Positions 1 to 8,538 of a stretch of 64,000 nucleotides of DNA are shown one piece after another. The notes below the pieces were generated by a model that searched no databases, was not told where the DNA came from, and was given only the letters and a program-made list of their open reading frames with translations. The DNA comes from an uncultured Bacteroidales bacterium (lineage in GTDB: Bacteria; Bacteroidota; Bacteroidia; Bacteroidales; P3): NCBI GenBank assembly GCA_947168665.1, contig CAMVMX010000009.1:1-64000 (forward strand). The letters are read 5' to 3'. Within the stretch, counting starts at the first letter, position 1; every line of letters starts with the position of its first letter. A program made the translations under genes and the position numbers.

Positions 1-28
1 AAGTAGGTCGCCGCCAATCTCTTACAGA

Positions 29-55
29 GGGAGCCTTGAACGGCTCCCTTTTTTT
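29..55 (+). terminator. Rho-independent terminator of an upstream gene
   Basis: A perfect 7-bp stem (GGGAGCC / GGCTCCC) with a 6-nt loop is followed by seven T residues. It ends a transcript entering from the left edge; the gene itself lies outside the window. Confidence 0.85.
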
Positions 56-240
56 GTTTTGTCAGGTGCCGGAGGCCGTGGATCTCTTTTTTGTCTTTTG
101 GGGGTGCCGAGAACGGCTCCCTGCTGGTTTTTTCTTTCCATCGTAGGGAGGTGTGTGTTAAGTTGGGGAGCCGGGGGACCGGGGCTGGCGGCTCAGGCAG
201 GTGAACCGATGTTTTTTTCCACCATGTCTGATTTTTTTTG

Positions 241-248
241 TATCTTTG
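241..248 (+). promoter_or_regulatory. Bacteroidota -7 promoter box
   Basis: TATCTTTG matches the Bacteroidota sigma-ABfr -7 consensus TAnnTTTG and lies 30 bases before the start codon at 278. The -33 element is weak (a T-rich run near 212-218). It probably drives the EF-hand membrane protein and perhaps aspS. Confidence 0.65.
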
Positions 249-277
249 CACTTTAATAATTTTATAATATTATTGCT

Positions 278-2446
278 ATGAAGAAGAAACTGACACAGTT
301 GTCGAAAGGCAAAAGCGATTATAAGTGGCAGTACTGCTCGCTGGGCGGTGTGACACGAGTTAATATCACTTCGGGCGAGGACATTGCCCATTTGGGAGAA
401 TTGGACCAGAAGTTGTGGACGGTGCTGAGTTGTCCTGTCCATGGTCTGGAGTTGGAGGAGCGCACCCTTGATTTGATTGACTCAGACCGGGACGGAAAAA
501 TCAGGGTGGAAGAAGTTGTGGCCGCTGCGCAGTGGCTTTGCAAGGTGTTGAAGGATCCCAACAAGATTTTGTTGGGGAAAGACTCGGTGACGCTGTCGGA
601 CATCAATGAGGCTGCGGAGGAAGGTGCCCAGCTTTTGGAGGATGCCAAGAAGGTGTTGTCGATTATCGAGAGCCAGGGTGAGGAGGTGTCGCTGCCTCAG
701 TTGATGGACTTCCTGTCGCATTATGATGAGGACCGTGCCAATGAATTGAAGGATTTGTTGGACAATATGAAGCTGGATGCCTATCCCTATGGCGAGAACA
801 GCGACGATGCCGTGGCGGCGGTGAATGCTATCCGCGACAAGATGGCTGACTATTATCTGCGTTGCCGTTTCCTTCAGTTCCACGATGATTGCGGAGCTGC
901 CTTGGATGTGTCGGCTGAGAAAGTGGCAGAAATCAGTGAGAAAAATCTTGCCACCTGCAGCGATGAGCTGTCGAAGTATCCGATTTCGCGTCCGATAGCA
1001 ACGTGTGTGTTGCCCGTCAACGAGGGCATCAATCCGGCTTGGCAGGGGGCTTTCGATAAGGTGAAGATGTTGGTTTTGGATGTCGACTTGCCGGGCAAGG
1101 AGAGTGTGAGCGAGAAGGAATGGAATGATATAGTGGCCAAGGTAGATGCTTATGTTGCCGCTAAGGCCGACAAGGTGAAGGAGATTGAGGATGGAATGGC
1201 TGAGAAGGTGAAGACTGAGCATGAGACTATGGCTCCGCTGGAGAAGTTGCTGCGCCTGAACCGCGACTTCTACAGGCTGCTGCGCAACTATGTCATGATG
1301 ACCGACTTTTATGACACAACGGTGGATGCCGTGTTCCAGGCCGGTAAGCTTTATATTGATTCGCGCTGTCTGAATCTGTGTATGAAGGTGACGGACATGG
1401 CCAAGCATGCCGATATGGCCGGTTTGAGCGGTATGTATCTGCTGTATTGTAACTGTGTGTCGAAAACTAAGAATAAGACGATGGACATAGTTGCAGTGCT
1501 GACCGACGGAGATGTGGATAATTTACGTGTGGGCAAGAATGCAATATTCTATGATTGCTCGGGTCAGGACTGGGATGCAGTGGTGACGAAAATTATCGAC
1601 AATCCCATCAGTATCCGCCAGGCGTTCTGGTCGCCTTATAAGAAGTTTGGCAACTGGATTACTGAGAAACTGAACAAGTCGGCCGCCGAGAAGGAGAGCA
1701 AGTCGTTTGAGAGCCTCACGTCGAAAGCCGACAGTGCTTCGACCACGCTGGCCACGCAAGCCCAGAGCGGCAACGCTCCAGTGGCAGTGGAGAAGAGCAA
1801 GAAGCCGCCTTTTGATATCGCTAAGTTTGCTGGTATTTTTGCCGCCATCGGCATGGCTGTAGGTTATATCGCCGGGGCTGCTGTCGGCTTGGGTAAGGCC
1901 TTCTTCAACCATCCCATCACTATTATCGTGTTCATCCTGCTCATCTTTGTGTGCGTTTCGGGTCCTTCAGTCTTCCTGGCATGGAGCAAGCTGCGCAAAC
2001 GCAATTTGGGTCCGGTGCTGAACGCCAACGGTTGGGCAGTGAATGCCAAGATTATGGTCAACACCCGGTTCGGTGCCACACTGACCGATATGGCCAGCTA
2101 TCCCAAGATGGTTTTGGACGACCCCTATTCGGAGAAGCGTATGCCTCGCTGGTTGCGCTGGATTATAACCCTGCTGGTTATTGCCGTTATTATCTTTGGC
2201 ATCCTCTATTTCAAGGGCTATTTCAACCGCTACGACAATATGAAGGCGTTGCATTATGACGAGACTTCGATTGTGTACAGAGTGGTGGACAAGGTTTTTG
2301 GAAGTGTGAAGGGTGAACTGGTAGACGCCGTGTCTGATGTGTCGGAAACGGTGGCAGAGTCGGCAACCAAAGGCGCTGAGACCGGAGCAGAGGCAGGGGC
2401 TACGCCTGCTGCCCCCGCCGAAGCCGCTCCCGCACCTGCCCAGTAG
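278..2446 (+). CDS. EF-hand-containing membrane protein, function unknown
   Basis: I do not recognise a named family for this 722-residue protein. Residues 68-79 form a textbook EF-hand loop (D68, D70, D72, G73, I75, E79), so calcium binding is plausible. A long, mostly helical, charged region (about 80-510) follows, then three hydrophobic segments at about 527-543, 546-568 and 624-646, and an Ala/Pro-rich tail. There is no signal peptide, so the bulk of the protein is predicted to be cytoplasmic and tethered by C-terminal helices. It starts 30 bases after a clear promoter and ends 45 bases before aspS, suggesting co-transcription. The function is unassigned; calcium binding is inferred from one motif only. 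Confidence 0.75.
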   Translation: MKKKLTQLSKGKSDYKWQYCSLGGVTRVNITSGEDIAHLGELDQKLWTVLSCPVHGLELEERTLDLIDSDRDGKIRVEEVVAAAQWLCKVLKDPNKILLGKDSVTLSDINEAAEEGAQLLEDAKKVLSIIESQGEEVSLPQLMDFLSHYDEDRANELKDLLDNMKLDAYPYGENSDDAVAAVNAIRDKMADYYLRCRFLQFHDDCGAALDVSAEKVAEISEKNLATCSDELSKYPISRPIATCVLPVNEGINPAWQGAFDKVKMLVLDVDLPGKESVSEKEWNDIVAKVDAYVAAKADKVKEIEDGMAEKVKTEHETMAPLEKLLRLNRDFYRLLRNYVMMTDFYDTTVDAVFQAGKLYIDSRCLNLCMKVTDMAKHADMAGLSGMYLLYCNCVSKTKNKTMDIVAVLTDGDVDNLRVGKNAIFYDCSGQDWDAVVTKIIDNPISIRQAFWSPYKKFGNWITEKLNKSAAEKESKSFESLTSKADSASTTLATQAQSGNAPVAVEKSKKPPFDIAKFAGIFAAIGMAVGYIAGAAVGLGKAFFNHPITIIVFILLIFVCVSGPSVFLAWSKLRKRNLGPVLNANGWAVNAKIMVNTRFGATLTDMASYPKMVLDDPYSEKRMPRWLRWIITLLVIAVIIFGILYFKGYFNRYDNMKALHYDETSIVYRVVDKVFGSVKGELVDAVSDVSETVAESATKGAETGAEAGATPAAPAEAAPAPAQ

Positions 2447-2491
2447 CAGAGTAAAATATATTTGAGACACTAATGAATCTTAATAATTGAT

Positions 2492-4252
2492 ATGTACAGA
2501 ACAAACACTTGTGGAGAACTGACTATTAAGAATGTCGGTCAGGAAGTGACTCTCTGCGGCTGGCTGCAGCGCAGCCGCGACCTTGGCGGCATGACATTCA
2601 TCGACCTGCGTGACCGATATGGCATTACGCAGCTGGCTTTCAATATGGAGACAAACGCCGAGTTGTGTGAAAAAGCCCGCCGTCTGGGACGCGAATATGT
2701 GATTCAAGCCAAGGGTGTAGTGATTGAACGCGCCAGCAAGAACACCAAGATTCCAACTGGAGAGATAGAGATTGAGGTACGGGAGCTGAATGTGCTGAAT
2801 GAGGCCAAGACTCCCCCTTTCACTATTGAAGACAACAGCGACGGCGGCGACGACCTGCGCATGAAATACCGCTATCTCGATATCCGCCGCAACCCGGTGA
2901 AGAACAACCTGATATTGCGCCATAAGATGGCTATGCTTGTGCGGAATTATCTGAGCGGAAAGGATTTTCTCGAAATCGAGACCCCGATGCTGATTAAGTC
3001 TACGCCCGAAGGGGCACGCGACTTTGTGGTTCCTTCGCGCATGAACCCGGGCGAGTTCTACGCACTGCCCCAAAGCCCGCAGCAGTATAAGCAGCTGCTC
3101 ATGGTGGCCGGCATGGACCGCTATTTCCAGATAGTGCGCTGCTTCCGCGACGAGGACTTGCGCGCCGACCGTCAGCCAGAGTTCACCCAGATAGACTGCG
3201 AGATGTCGTTTGTCGAGCAGGAGGATGTACTCAATATGTTTGAAGGCTTGGCCAAGCATCTTTTCAAGGAGATGAAAGGTTTGGAGTTTGGTGACTTCCC
3301 ACGCATGACGTGGCACGATGCCATGCGTCTCTATGGCAGCGACAAGCCCGACATCCGTTTCGGGATGCAGTTTGTGGAACTGAACGATGTGGTGAAAGGC
3401 CACGGTTTCGGTCTCTTCGACAGTGCCGAGTTGGTGGTTGGCATCAATGCCCAGGGCTGTGCTGACTATACGCGCAAGCAGTTGGATGCTTTGACGGACT
3501 ATGTCAAGCGTCCACAGGTGGGTGCTGGTGGCATGGTTTATATCAAATACAACGCCGACGGCAGTTTCAAATCGAGTGTGGACAAGTTCTATGGCCAGGA
3601 TGACCTCAAGGCTGTGGCCGAAAAGTTCGGAGCCCAGCCCGGCGACCTGATGCTGATTCTCTGCGGACCGGCCATGAAGACGCGTGTGCAACTGTGTGCC
3701 CTCCGTCTTGAGATGGGAGGCCAGCTGGGTCTGCGTAACCCCGACCAGTATGCACCCCTGTGGGTGATAGACTTCCCACTGTTGGAGTGGGATGAGGAGA
3801 CACAGCGCTATTATGCCATGCACCATCCCTTCACAGCCCCCAAGCCCGAGGATGAGGCCTTGCTGGACGACGAAAGCCGTTGGGGCGACATCCGCGCCAA
3901 CGCTTACGACATCGTCATCAACGGCGTAGAGGTGGGCGGCGGATCTATCCGTATCCACGACCGCTCTCTGCAGAACAAGATGTTCCATACCCTCGGCTTC
4001 ACCGACGAGAAAGCCTATGAGCAGTTTGGCTTCCTGATGGACGCCTTCACCTATGGCGCGCCGCCTCATGCCGGACTGGCTTTCGGGTTCGACCGGCTCT
4101 GCTCGCTCTTTGGCGGCGCCGACAGCATTCGTGACTTTATTGCGTTTCCCAAGAATAACAGCGGGCGCGATGTGATGAGCGGAAGCCCGGCGCCCATAGC
4201 ACAGGAACAACTCGATGAACTGCAGATTGCACTGCAGAGTCCTGTAAAATAA
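2492..4252 (+). CDS. aspS: Aspartate--tRNA ligase
   Basis: This enzyme charges tRNA-Asp with aspartate in the cytoplasm. At 586 residues it has the usual bacterial AspRS length. An N-terminal OB-fold anticodon-binding domain (about 1-105, with [11 protein letters not shown]) is followed by the class II catalytic core. Motif 2 (RCFRDED) is at about 216-222 and motif 3 (GLAFGFDRL) at about 527-535. The bacterial GAD insertion lies between them. The ATG at 2492 is preceded by an A/T-rich leader without a strong ribosome-binding site, as is normal in Bacteroidota. It follows the EF-hand gene by 45 bases and precedes the accessory peptide module. Confidence 0.97.
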   Translation: MYRTNTCGELTIKNVGQEVTLCGWLQRSRDLGGMTFIDLRDRYGITQLAFNMETNAELCEKARRLGREYVIQAKGVVIERASKNTKIPTGEIEIEVRELNVLNEAKTPPFTIEDNSDGGDDLRMKYRYLDIRRNPVKNNLILRHKMAMLVRNYLSGKDFLEIETPMLIKSTPEGARDFVVPSRMNPGEFYALPQSPQQYKQLLMVAGMDRYFQIVRCFRDEDLRADRQPEFTQIDCEMSFVEQEDVLNMFEGLAKHLFKEMKGLEFGDFPRMTWHDAMRLYGSDKPDIRFGMQFVELNDVVKGHGFGLFDSAELVVGINAQGCADYTRKQLDALTDYVKRPQVGAGGMVYIKYNADGSFKSSVDKFYGQDDLKAVAEKFGAQPGDLMLILCGPAMKTRVQLCALRLEMGGQLGLRNPDQYAPLWVIDFPLLEWDEETQRYYAMHHPFTAPKPEDEALLDDESRWGDIRANAYDIVINGVEVGGGSIRIHDRSLQNKMFHTLGFTDEKAYEQFGFLMDAFTYGAPPHAGLAFGFDRLCSLFGGADSIRDFIAFPKNNSGRDVMSGSPAPIAQEQLDELQIALQSPVK

Positions 4253-4303
4253 AGTTTAGCCTTGCAGAGAGACTCTTTTTTTCGAAAACGTTTGAATTTT
4301 TTC

Positions 4304-4332
4304 TTGCATGTTCAAAAAAAGTTGTATCTTTG
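4304..4332 (+). promoter_or_regulatory. Promoter of the peptide-lipoprotein module
   Basis: TTG at 4304-4306 and TATCTTTG at 4325-4332 are 18 bases apart, a good match to the Bacteroidota -33/-7 arrangement. Transcription would start near 4340 and read into the 41-residue peptide gene at 4548 and the lipoprotein at 4724. Confidence 0.75.
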
Positions 4333-4339
4333 CATTGTA

Positions 4340-4547
4340 ACAAAGTATAGGATTAGACATGATTTTCTCGTGTAAACGGTTGAGTGTTTAATGCTTATGA
4401 AGTTGCGCCTAAATATATGTGAAACTAAAAATTAATAGATGAAGCAAACGAAAGCAAATTTATCAAGAGTCGTCCTGTGAGACGGACATTTATTGACAAT
4501 TTAAGTTTTCGAATATTATTAATCATTAAAAAACAATACAAAAAACA
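4340..4547 (+). promoter_or_regulatory. Long 5' leader (about 208 nt) of the peptide gene
   Basis: No ORF fills the span from the inferred start site to the ATG at 4548. It is A-rich and contains an imperfect hairpin around 4469-4487 (GTCGTCC with GACGGAC). The leader is unusually long for the genome, and the second peptide module at 14.2 kb also has a long leader. A regulatory role is inferred from length alone. Confidence 0.4.
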
Positions 4548-4673
4548 ATGAAAGACAAAAAAAATTATTCCTCTCCTGAGTTACAGGTAAAGGTTGTGGC
4601 CGTTGAAAACGGTTTCCAGTTAAGCGTAAGTGAACTTGAAATCATCCGTGAAGGTGGTGAGATCAATTTCTAA
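4548..4673 (+). CDS. Small conserved-type peptide, 41 residues, upstream of fimbrillin-like lipoprotein
   Basis: A 42-codon ORF with ATG at 4548 and TAA at 4671-4673. The peptide has a Lys-rich start, then Y-x-x-P, a hydrophobic stretch of alternating valines, and the motif VENGFQLS, ending in GGEINF. There is no signal peptide or membrane segment. It resembles the 56-residue peptide at 14543-14713: aligned at the Tyr, nine of 20 positions are identical (Y, P, V, V, E, G, F, Q, S), and both end with a GG motif near the C terminus. Each sits between a promoter with a long leader and a lipoprotein gene. Small peptides of the Y-x-x-P type occur near surface-protein genes in Bacteroidales; I know of no assigned function. 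Confidence 0.7.
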   Translation: MKDKKNYSSPELQVKVVAVENGFQLSVSELEIIREGGEINF

Positions 4674-4720
4674 CATTTGAACAAACAAGAAGAATTTCTA
4701 ACATTTAAACGAACAAGAAG
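4665..4720 (+). repeat. 28-bp tandem duplication spanning the peptide stop codon and the lipoprotein leader
   Basis: Two adjacent 28-base units, 4665-4692 and 4693-4720, differ at only two positions. Unit 1 contains the last codons and stop of the 41-residue peptide; unit 2 ends three bases before the lipoprotein ATG at 4724. Each unit ends in an A/G-rich ACAAGAAG stretch that could act as a ribosome landing site. Confidence 0.9.
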
Positions 4721-4723
4721 AAA

Positions 4724-5863
4724 ATGAAAAAGTACACATTTTTTGCAGCTGCTCTCGCAACGCTCGTTTTTGTTGGCTGCTCCAAAGAAAATAACAACAC
4801 CCTCGTTCCCGATGAGAATGGTATGGTTACCTTGACCGTTTCCGGCGAAAAATCCGCTGCTTCGGACAATGATAAGCAAGGTTTCTATGGCATTGGTGAC
4901 CACGTCTTCTTCCAGACTGGTGATCAAATGTATGTCAATGGTGGTCTTGCCGACCTTTTCCTGAGAATGGATGGTCCCGATTCCATTTACTCCGGTCCTA
5001 CTCATAGCGATGCTGCCAACATCAGAGTTTCGGCTGATTATATTGGCTATCCCGCTGTTGCCTTCTATCCCAGCAATCTCTTCACTCCTGGCACTGCCAT
5101 GACCGTTGGTGACCCCATCAACCCCGTTTCTGACTGGACCATCAGCATGAAGCAGAACATGACCATGATTCACACAACTACTATTCCCGACTACCTCGTG
5201 GGTCTTGGTCCGGAGACCATGTTCCCCAACTGGACTCTCTCGGGCTATGTCCAGACTTTGGGTGACACTCCCAGAATCCAGCTGAAGAACAACATCGCTC
5301 TTCTTACTCCCAATGCAAGATATGGAGCCCGCTTCGTTAATACTCTGAATAACGCTTTCCAATTGGGTCTGCCCGTTTATGGTGCTAATGATGCTCTCCC
5401 TCAGCTTAAAGTTACTGAGATTCAGATAGTGTCCACCACTAACAAACTCTATGGCAACGGCCACTTGGTCAATGTCAATACTCAGGAGCCTTATCTGGTC
5501 ATGGATGGTCAGGTTGCTGGTGCTGATACCCTTTTCTGCGCTGCTGAATCCTATGATGGTACTACGACCACTCCTGGTGTTGAGGTCATTCCCGGCAATT
5601 ACATGGGTACTCCTCTGGGTCACATCACTGTTGCTCCTTTTGCCAACGATGGTACTGAGTATCTGCAGGCTATTGCCTATTTCACTCTCACTACTGCCGA
5701 TGGCCAGTCCTTCGATTTCGTCTACACCGGTACCAATGTCAACATTCGTCCTGTGACTGAGTCCAATGGTCAGCTTTCCATCCGTCGTAACATCCGCACC
5801 AAGCTGTGGTTCAACTTCTGGGATGACTCGGCAATCAACGATGGCAAAATCACTCGCCAATAA
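4724..5863 (+). CDS. Fimbrillin-like surface lipoprotein
   Basis: This 379-residue protein has a lipoprotein signal peptide with lipobox FVGC (Cys19), followed by SKENN. The rest is a Ser/Thr/Asn/Gly-rich beta-type protein resembling the fimbrillin-like / Mfa-like lipoproteins of Bacteroidales; no exact family is claimed. Codon use differs from most neighbours: GGT, GTT, ACT, GCT and CCT dominate, as expected of a highly expressed gene. This fits an abundant structural surface protein. It lies 50 bases after the small peptide, probably on the same transcript, and is followed by a strong terminator. Confidence 0.75.
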   Translation: MKKYTFFAAALATLVFVGCSKENNNTLVPDENGMVTLTVSGEKSAASDNDKQGFYGIGDHVFFQTGDQMYVNGGLADLFLRMDGPDSIYSGPTHSDAANIRVSADYIGYPAVAFYPSNLFTPGTAMTVGDPINPVSDWTISMKQNMTMIHTTTIPDYLVGLGPETMFPNWTLSGYVQTLGDTPRIQLKNNIALLTPNARYGARFVNTLNNAFQLGLPVYGANDALPQLKVTEIQIVSTTNKLYGNGHLVNVNTQEPYLVMDGQVAGADTLFCAAESYDGTTTTPGVEVIPGNYMGTPLGHITVAPFANDGTEYLQAIAYFTLTTADGQSFDFVYTGTNVNIRPVTESNGQLSIRRNIRTKLWFNFWDDSAINDGKITRQ

Positions 5864-5883
5864 GTCGAGTTATTCAAATACTT

Positions 5884-5916
5884 AAAAAGAGGGTGCAATC
5901 AGCACCCTCTTTTTTT
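5884..5916 (+). terminator. Rho-independent terminator after the lipoprotein
   Basis: A perfect 8-bp stem (GAGGGTGC / GCACCCTC, 5889-5909) with a 5-nt loop is followed by seven T residues. It also has an A-run on the 5' side. Confidence 0.95.
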
Positions 5917-6324
5917 CGTTTGAGTCGACCCCTCAAATTGTTTTCGCCGCCTGTACCGCGTATTGATAGTACCAGTTCGTCAAGGCCGCTTTTGGCCGTA
6001 GGGGTGCTGGCGGAATATCTGGTCTCAACATCCATTCCGTCGGGATGTGCAGCAGAGTGTTGTATCATTTGAGTTTGTCGCTCATTGCGGCTGCCGACCC
6101 TTGGATATAAGTTGCTGTTTTCTCTCCTCTGATTTTCGTTTTAGGCGTTCCATATGCAGGTTGGATGCTTTCATGGTATGTTGAGGTTGTAAGTCACGAA
6201 ATAGCCGATGTCGTTGCCATTAGATACGAATAATAATGCATGTCAGTCCCCAATGTATTAAAGATTGGAACTGGTCTCCAGCCTGAAGTCTCGTCGCAGA
6301 AGCTTTTCCAGCGTCATCCAGTAG
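5917..6324. other. Gene-free intergenic stretch
   Basis: About 400 bases between convergent terminators at 5916 and 6325. The short ORFs here lack start signals and recognisable protein character. I see no promoter, repeat or RNA gene. Confidence 0.6.
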
Positions 6325-6364
6325 AAAAAAAGTGTGCGTCCATCCCTAACGGATGGACGCACAT
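6325..6364 (-). terminator. Terminator of the yceD-rpmF transcript
   Basis: On the minus strand, a perfect 12-bp stem (6351-6362 with 6334-6345) with a 5-nt loop is followed by a seven-base T tract. It lies 28 bases beyond the rpmF stop codon. Confidence 0.93.
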
Positions 6365-6391
6365 GGAGTGTTACAAGAACAATGCCGGGGC

Positions 6392-6577
6392 TTATTGCTC
6401 GACGTTCTTCTCGATGGCCAATTTGCCTCTGTAGTACCCGCACTCGGGGCAAACATGGTGATACATTACAGGAGCGCCGCAATTGCTGCATGTGGTGAGC
6501 TGGGCTTTCTCCAAACTGTCGTGTGTTCTGCGTTTCGCTGTGCGAGTCTGCGAGAATCTGTGTTTTGGATGTGGCAT
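6392..6577 (-). CDS. rpmF: 50S ribosomal protein L32
   Basis: A 61-residue basic protein of the large ribosomal subunit. The N terminus MPHPKHRFSQTRTAKRR and the two Cys pairs (CSNC at about 30-33 and CPEC at about 43-46) match zinc-ribbon L32. It follows yceD by 21 bases; the yceD-rpmF pair is conserved in many bacteria. A strong terminator follows. Confidence 0.97.
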   Translation of the reverse strand: MPHPKHRFSQTRTAKRRTHDSLEKAQLTTCSNCGAPVMYHHVCPECGYYRGKLAIEKNVEQ

Positions 6578-6598
6578 ATTATTACTATTTTTATTTGT

Positions 6599-7126
6599 TT
6601 ATTTTTCTAACAATTCTTTGAGGGCGTCCCAGCGTGGGTCAGCCTCGGCCTGAGCATGGGCGGTGTCCTCGGTTTCAATACGCTCGTCGGAGATATATTT
6701 GAGCATTTCGCTGTCGCATTCGCCGTCGGGGTGGACATGCTGCATAGGCATGCTTACGGCCACGTATTCATACATCCACTGCGCCAGGTCGATTTTGTAA
6801 GCACTCTCCGGAAGGAAGACCACGTCCTCGTCGTTGGTGGTTTCGGTGTCGCTGAATTTGACGCATAATGTTTCGTGGCCTTCAACGGGCACCTCAATCT
6901 CTCCCAGGCAGCGGTCGCAGGTGGACTTCACTTTGCCTTTAAAAGTGAAAGTGAAGAGCAGCAAGCGCTCCTTTTTCTCCAAAATGACCTTAAAATCGAC
7001 CGTTCCTTCCCGAATTTCGTCGTTTTGAAACACTTCAAAGAAGGTGTCATCCAGCGTGTAATCATACTCGTATTTGCCTGATTTCAAACCGCTAAAATGA
7101 ACAACTGTATCAATCTTAGGCTTCAT
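6599..7126 (-). CDS. yceD: YceD/DUF177 family protein
   Basis: A 175-residue DUF177 protein, the family usually encoded just before rpmF and linked to 23S rRNA/ribosome maturation. The CDRCLGEIEVPV segment around residue 80 carries the family C-x-x-C. The acidic middle and C-terminal segment (YEYVAVSMPMQHVHPDGEC) are also typical. I chose the ATG at 7126; a GTG two codons upstream (7132) would only add two residues. A promoter box lies at 7149-7156. Confidence 0.9.
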   Translation of the reverse strand: MKPKIDTVVHFSGLKSGKYEYDYTLDDTFFEVFQNDEIREGTVDFKVILEKKERLLLFTFTFKGKVKSTCDRCLGEIEVPVEGHETLCVKFSDTETTNDEDVVFLPESAYKIDLAQWMYEYVAVSMPMQHVHPDGECDSEMLKYISDERIETEDTAHAQAEADPRWDALKELLEK

Positions 7127-7148
7127 CTTCACATTCGTATTGAGTTTG

Positions 7149-7156
7149 CAAAGTTA
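7149..7156 (-). promoter_or_regulatory. -7 promoter box for yceD-rpmF
   Basis: The minus strand reads TAACTTTG followed by C, a TAnnTTTG match 22 bases upstream of the chosen yceD start codon. The predicted start site near 7142 leaves a very short leader. Confidence 0.65.
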
Positions 7157-7323
7157 CAACTTTTTTTTTACATGGCATAATTTTATTTCATTATTTTCCA
7201 AAATTGGAGAAAAGAGCATGCTAAGCGGGGGACAGATGGCATGACCCGTGCGCGGCTATTCGCCTACGTAGTGTGTGCGCAGGGCATAGTGAATCATGTT
7301 TTGGGCAGGGTGGCCGGAAGGGG

Positions 7324-8475
7324 CTATTTGCGGCCTTTGTGCTTCAGCTTGCCGAGGTAGAAAGAGAAAAACGGTTTGGGGTCGTGTTTGTTCCAAAGGT
7401 AGTAGCTGTCGGCTGTGAGGAGGTCTTTAAGCCATTTGAAGAGCCCCACCTTGCCAGTCTTGACAAAGGTGTTGAAATCCTTGTATTCGTTGATGGCAGT
7501 GAAATAGTCGCGTGTGGGGTGGAGGCCGTCGACGGTGTGGAGCAACGTGGCCTTGGCCCACTCGTAGGGCAGGTTGATGCCGCCGATGGTGCTGGCATAG
7601 TTAGACAGGGCGTGCCTGAAATTGATTTCGAGGAACACCAGACTGCCGTCCTTTTTTTCGAGGAATTCAATTTCGAAGTTGCCGGAGAATCCTATCATCT
7701 GCAGCAGCCGGACTATTTTGGCGTCAAGTTCCTCGTCCTGGTAGGTGCGGTAATAGCAGTAGCTGCCATAGGCGCTGTCGGTGAGCCGGAAATACTGGCG
7801 CTTGAACGGGAGGTAGACTATCCGGCCACCGTCGATGGAAAATCCCTGCATCGAGAGCTCATTTTTCTTCTCGACGTATTCCTGCACGAGGAGGGTTTTG
7901 CTCACCATTTGGGTGTAGGCCTTGGCCAGCGATTCGGGGTCGTGGTAGATGCCCACGTCGCGTTTCCAGCCCTCCTCGTAGGGGTTGAGGGTTTTGGTGA
8001 TGACGGGGTAGTGGATGTGGCTGGGCATCTGGCCGGGGACAAGCACTTCGCTGTCGGCGATGGCAAAGCCGCATTCCTTGGCGGCCTGGCAGATGTTGTT
8101 CTTGTCCATGAAGTAGGTGACGCGTCCCTGCTGGCCAGCGTTAAAAAAGTGGAAACCACCTTTCAGCTCGTCGTAATGGCGGTCGAGCAGGCTCTGATGG
8201 TTGTCGTCGCTGGTATACACAAACGGGGGGCATTGGGGGTTAGCCAGGCGAAGAAGTTCGTGGAGGCTGCCGTCGAAGGATTTTGTCTGTATGAGCTCCC
8301 CGACATAGCGGCATTTGGACACCAGGGGCACATGGCCCTCATCAATCATGATGACCGTGGGACGGAGCCCAACCTCGCCTAAACTGCGGAGAATGGAAAC
8401 TGCGTTGATGTTGTCGCCGCAGAGCACTATGTGCCGGTGGCGTTTGACTTCGGGGATGGCCTCGTTCTTTTTCAT
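7324..8475 (-). CDS. ATP-grasp domain protein (carboxylate-amine ligase-like)
   Basis: A 383-residue protein with an N-terminal pre-ATP-grasp Rossmann-like region (IVLCGDNINAVSILRSLGE) and an ATP-grasp core. The core shows YPVITKTLNP for the nucleotide-binding Lys, VQEYVE, and FLEINFR with the Glu and Asn that bind Mg. It resembles ATP-grasp enzymes found in surface-glycan loci (COG3919-like), which join a carboxylate to an amine. The substrate cannot be told. The next gene upstream (8539-9402) encodes a beta-propeller glycan-related protein 63 bases away on the same strand, so the two probably act on the same surface structure. Confidence 0.8.
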   Translation of the reverse strand: MKKNEAIPEVKRHRHIVLCGDNINAVSILRSLGEVGLRPTVIMIDEGHVPLVSKCRYVGELIQTKSFDGSLHELLRLANPQCPPFVYTSDDNHQSLLDRHYDELKGGFHFFNAGQQGRVTYFMDKNNICQAAKECGFAIADSEVLVPGQMPSHIHYPVITKTLNPYEEGWKRDVGIYHDPESLAKAYTQMVSKTLLVQEYVEKKNELSMQGFSIDGGRIVYLPFKRQYFRLTDSAYGSYCYYRTYQDEELDAKIVRLLQMIGFSGNFEIEFLEKKDGSLVFLEINFRHALSNYASTIGGINLPYEWAKATLLHTVDGLHPTRDYFTAINEYKDFNTFVKTGKVGLFKWLKDLLTADSYYLWNKHDPKPFFSFYLGKLKHKGRK

Positions 8476-8538
8476 AGGCTGGTGTGATAGGAAAGAGTCT
8501 TTATGGGCGCTGCCGAACCGGGGGCAGGCTTTAGTTAC

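Noticed and set aside
482..1408. Long antisense ORF (308 codons) inside the EF-hand gene
   Set aside because: Its His/Leu-rich composition is the mirror of the real gene; no start signals or family resemblance.
2480..4210. 576-codon antisense ORF opposite aspS
   Set aside because: Pure shadow of aspS; the sense frame is an unmistakable AspRS.
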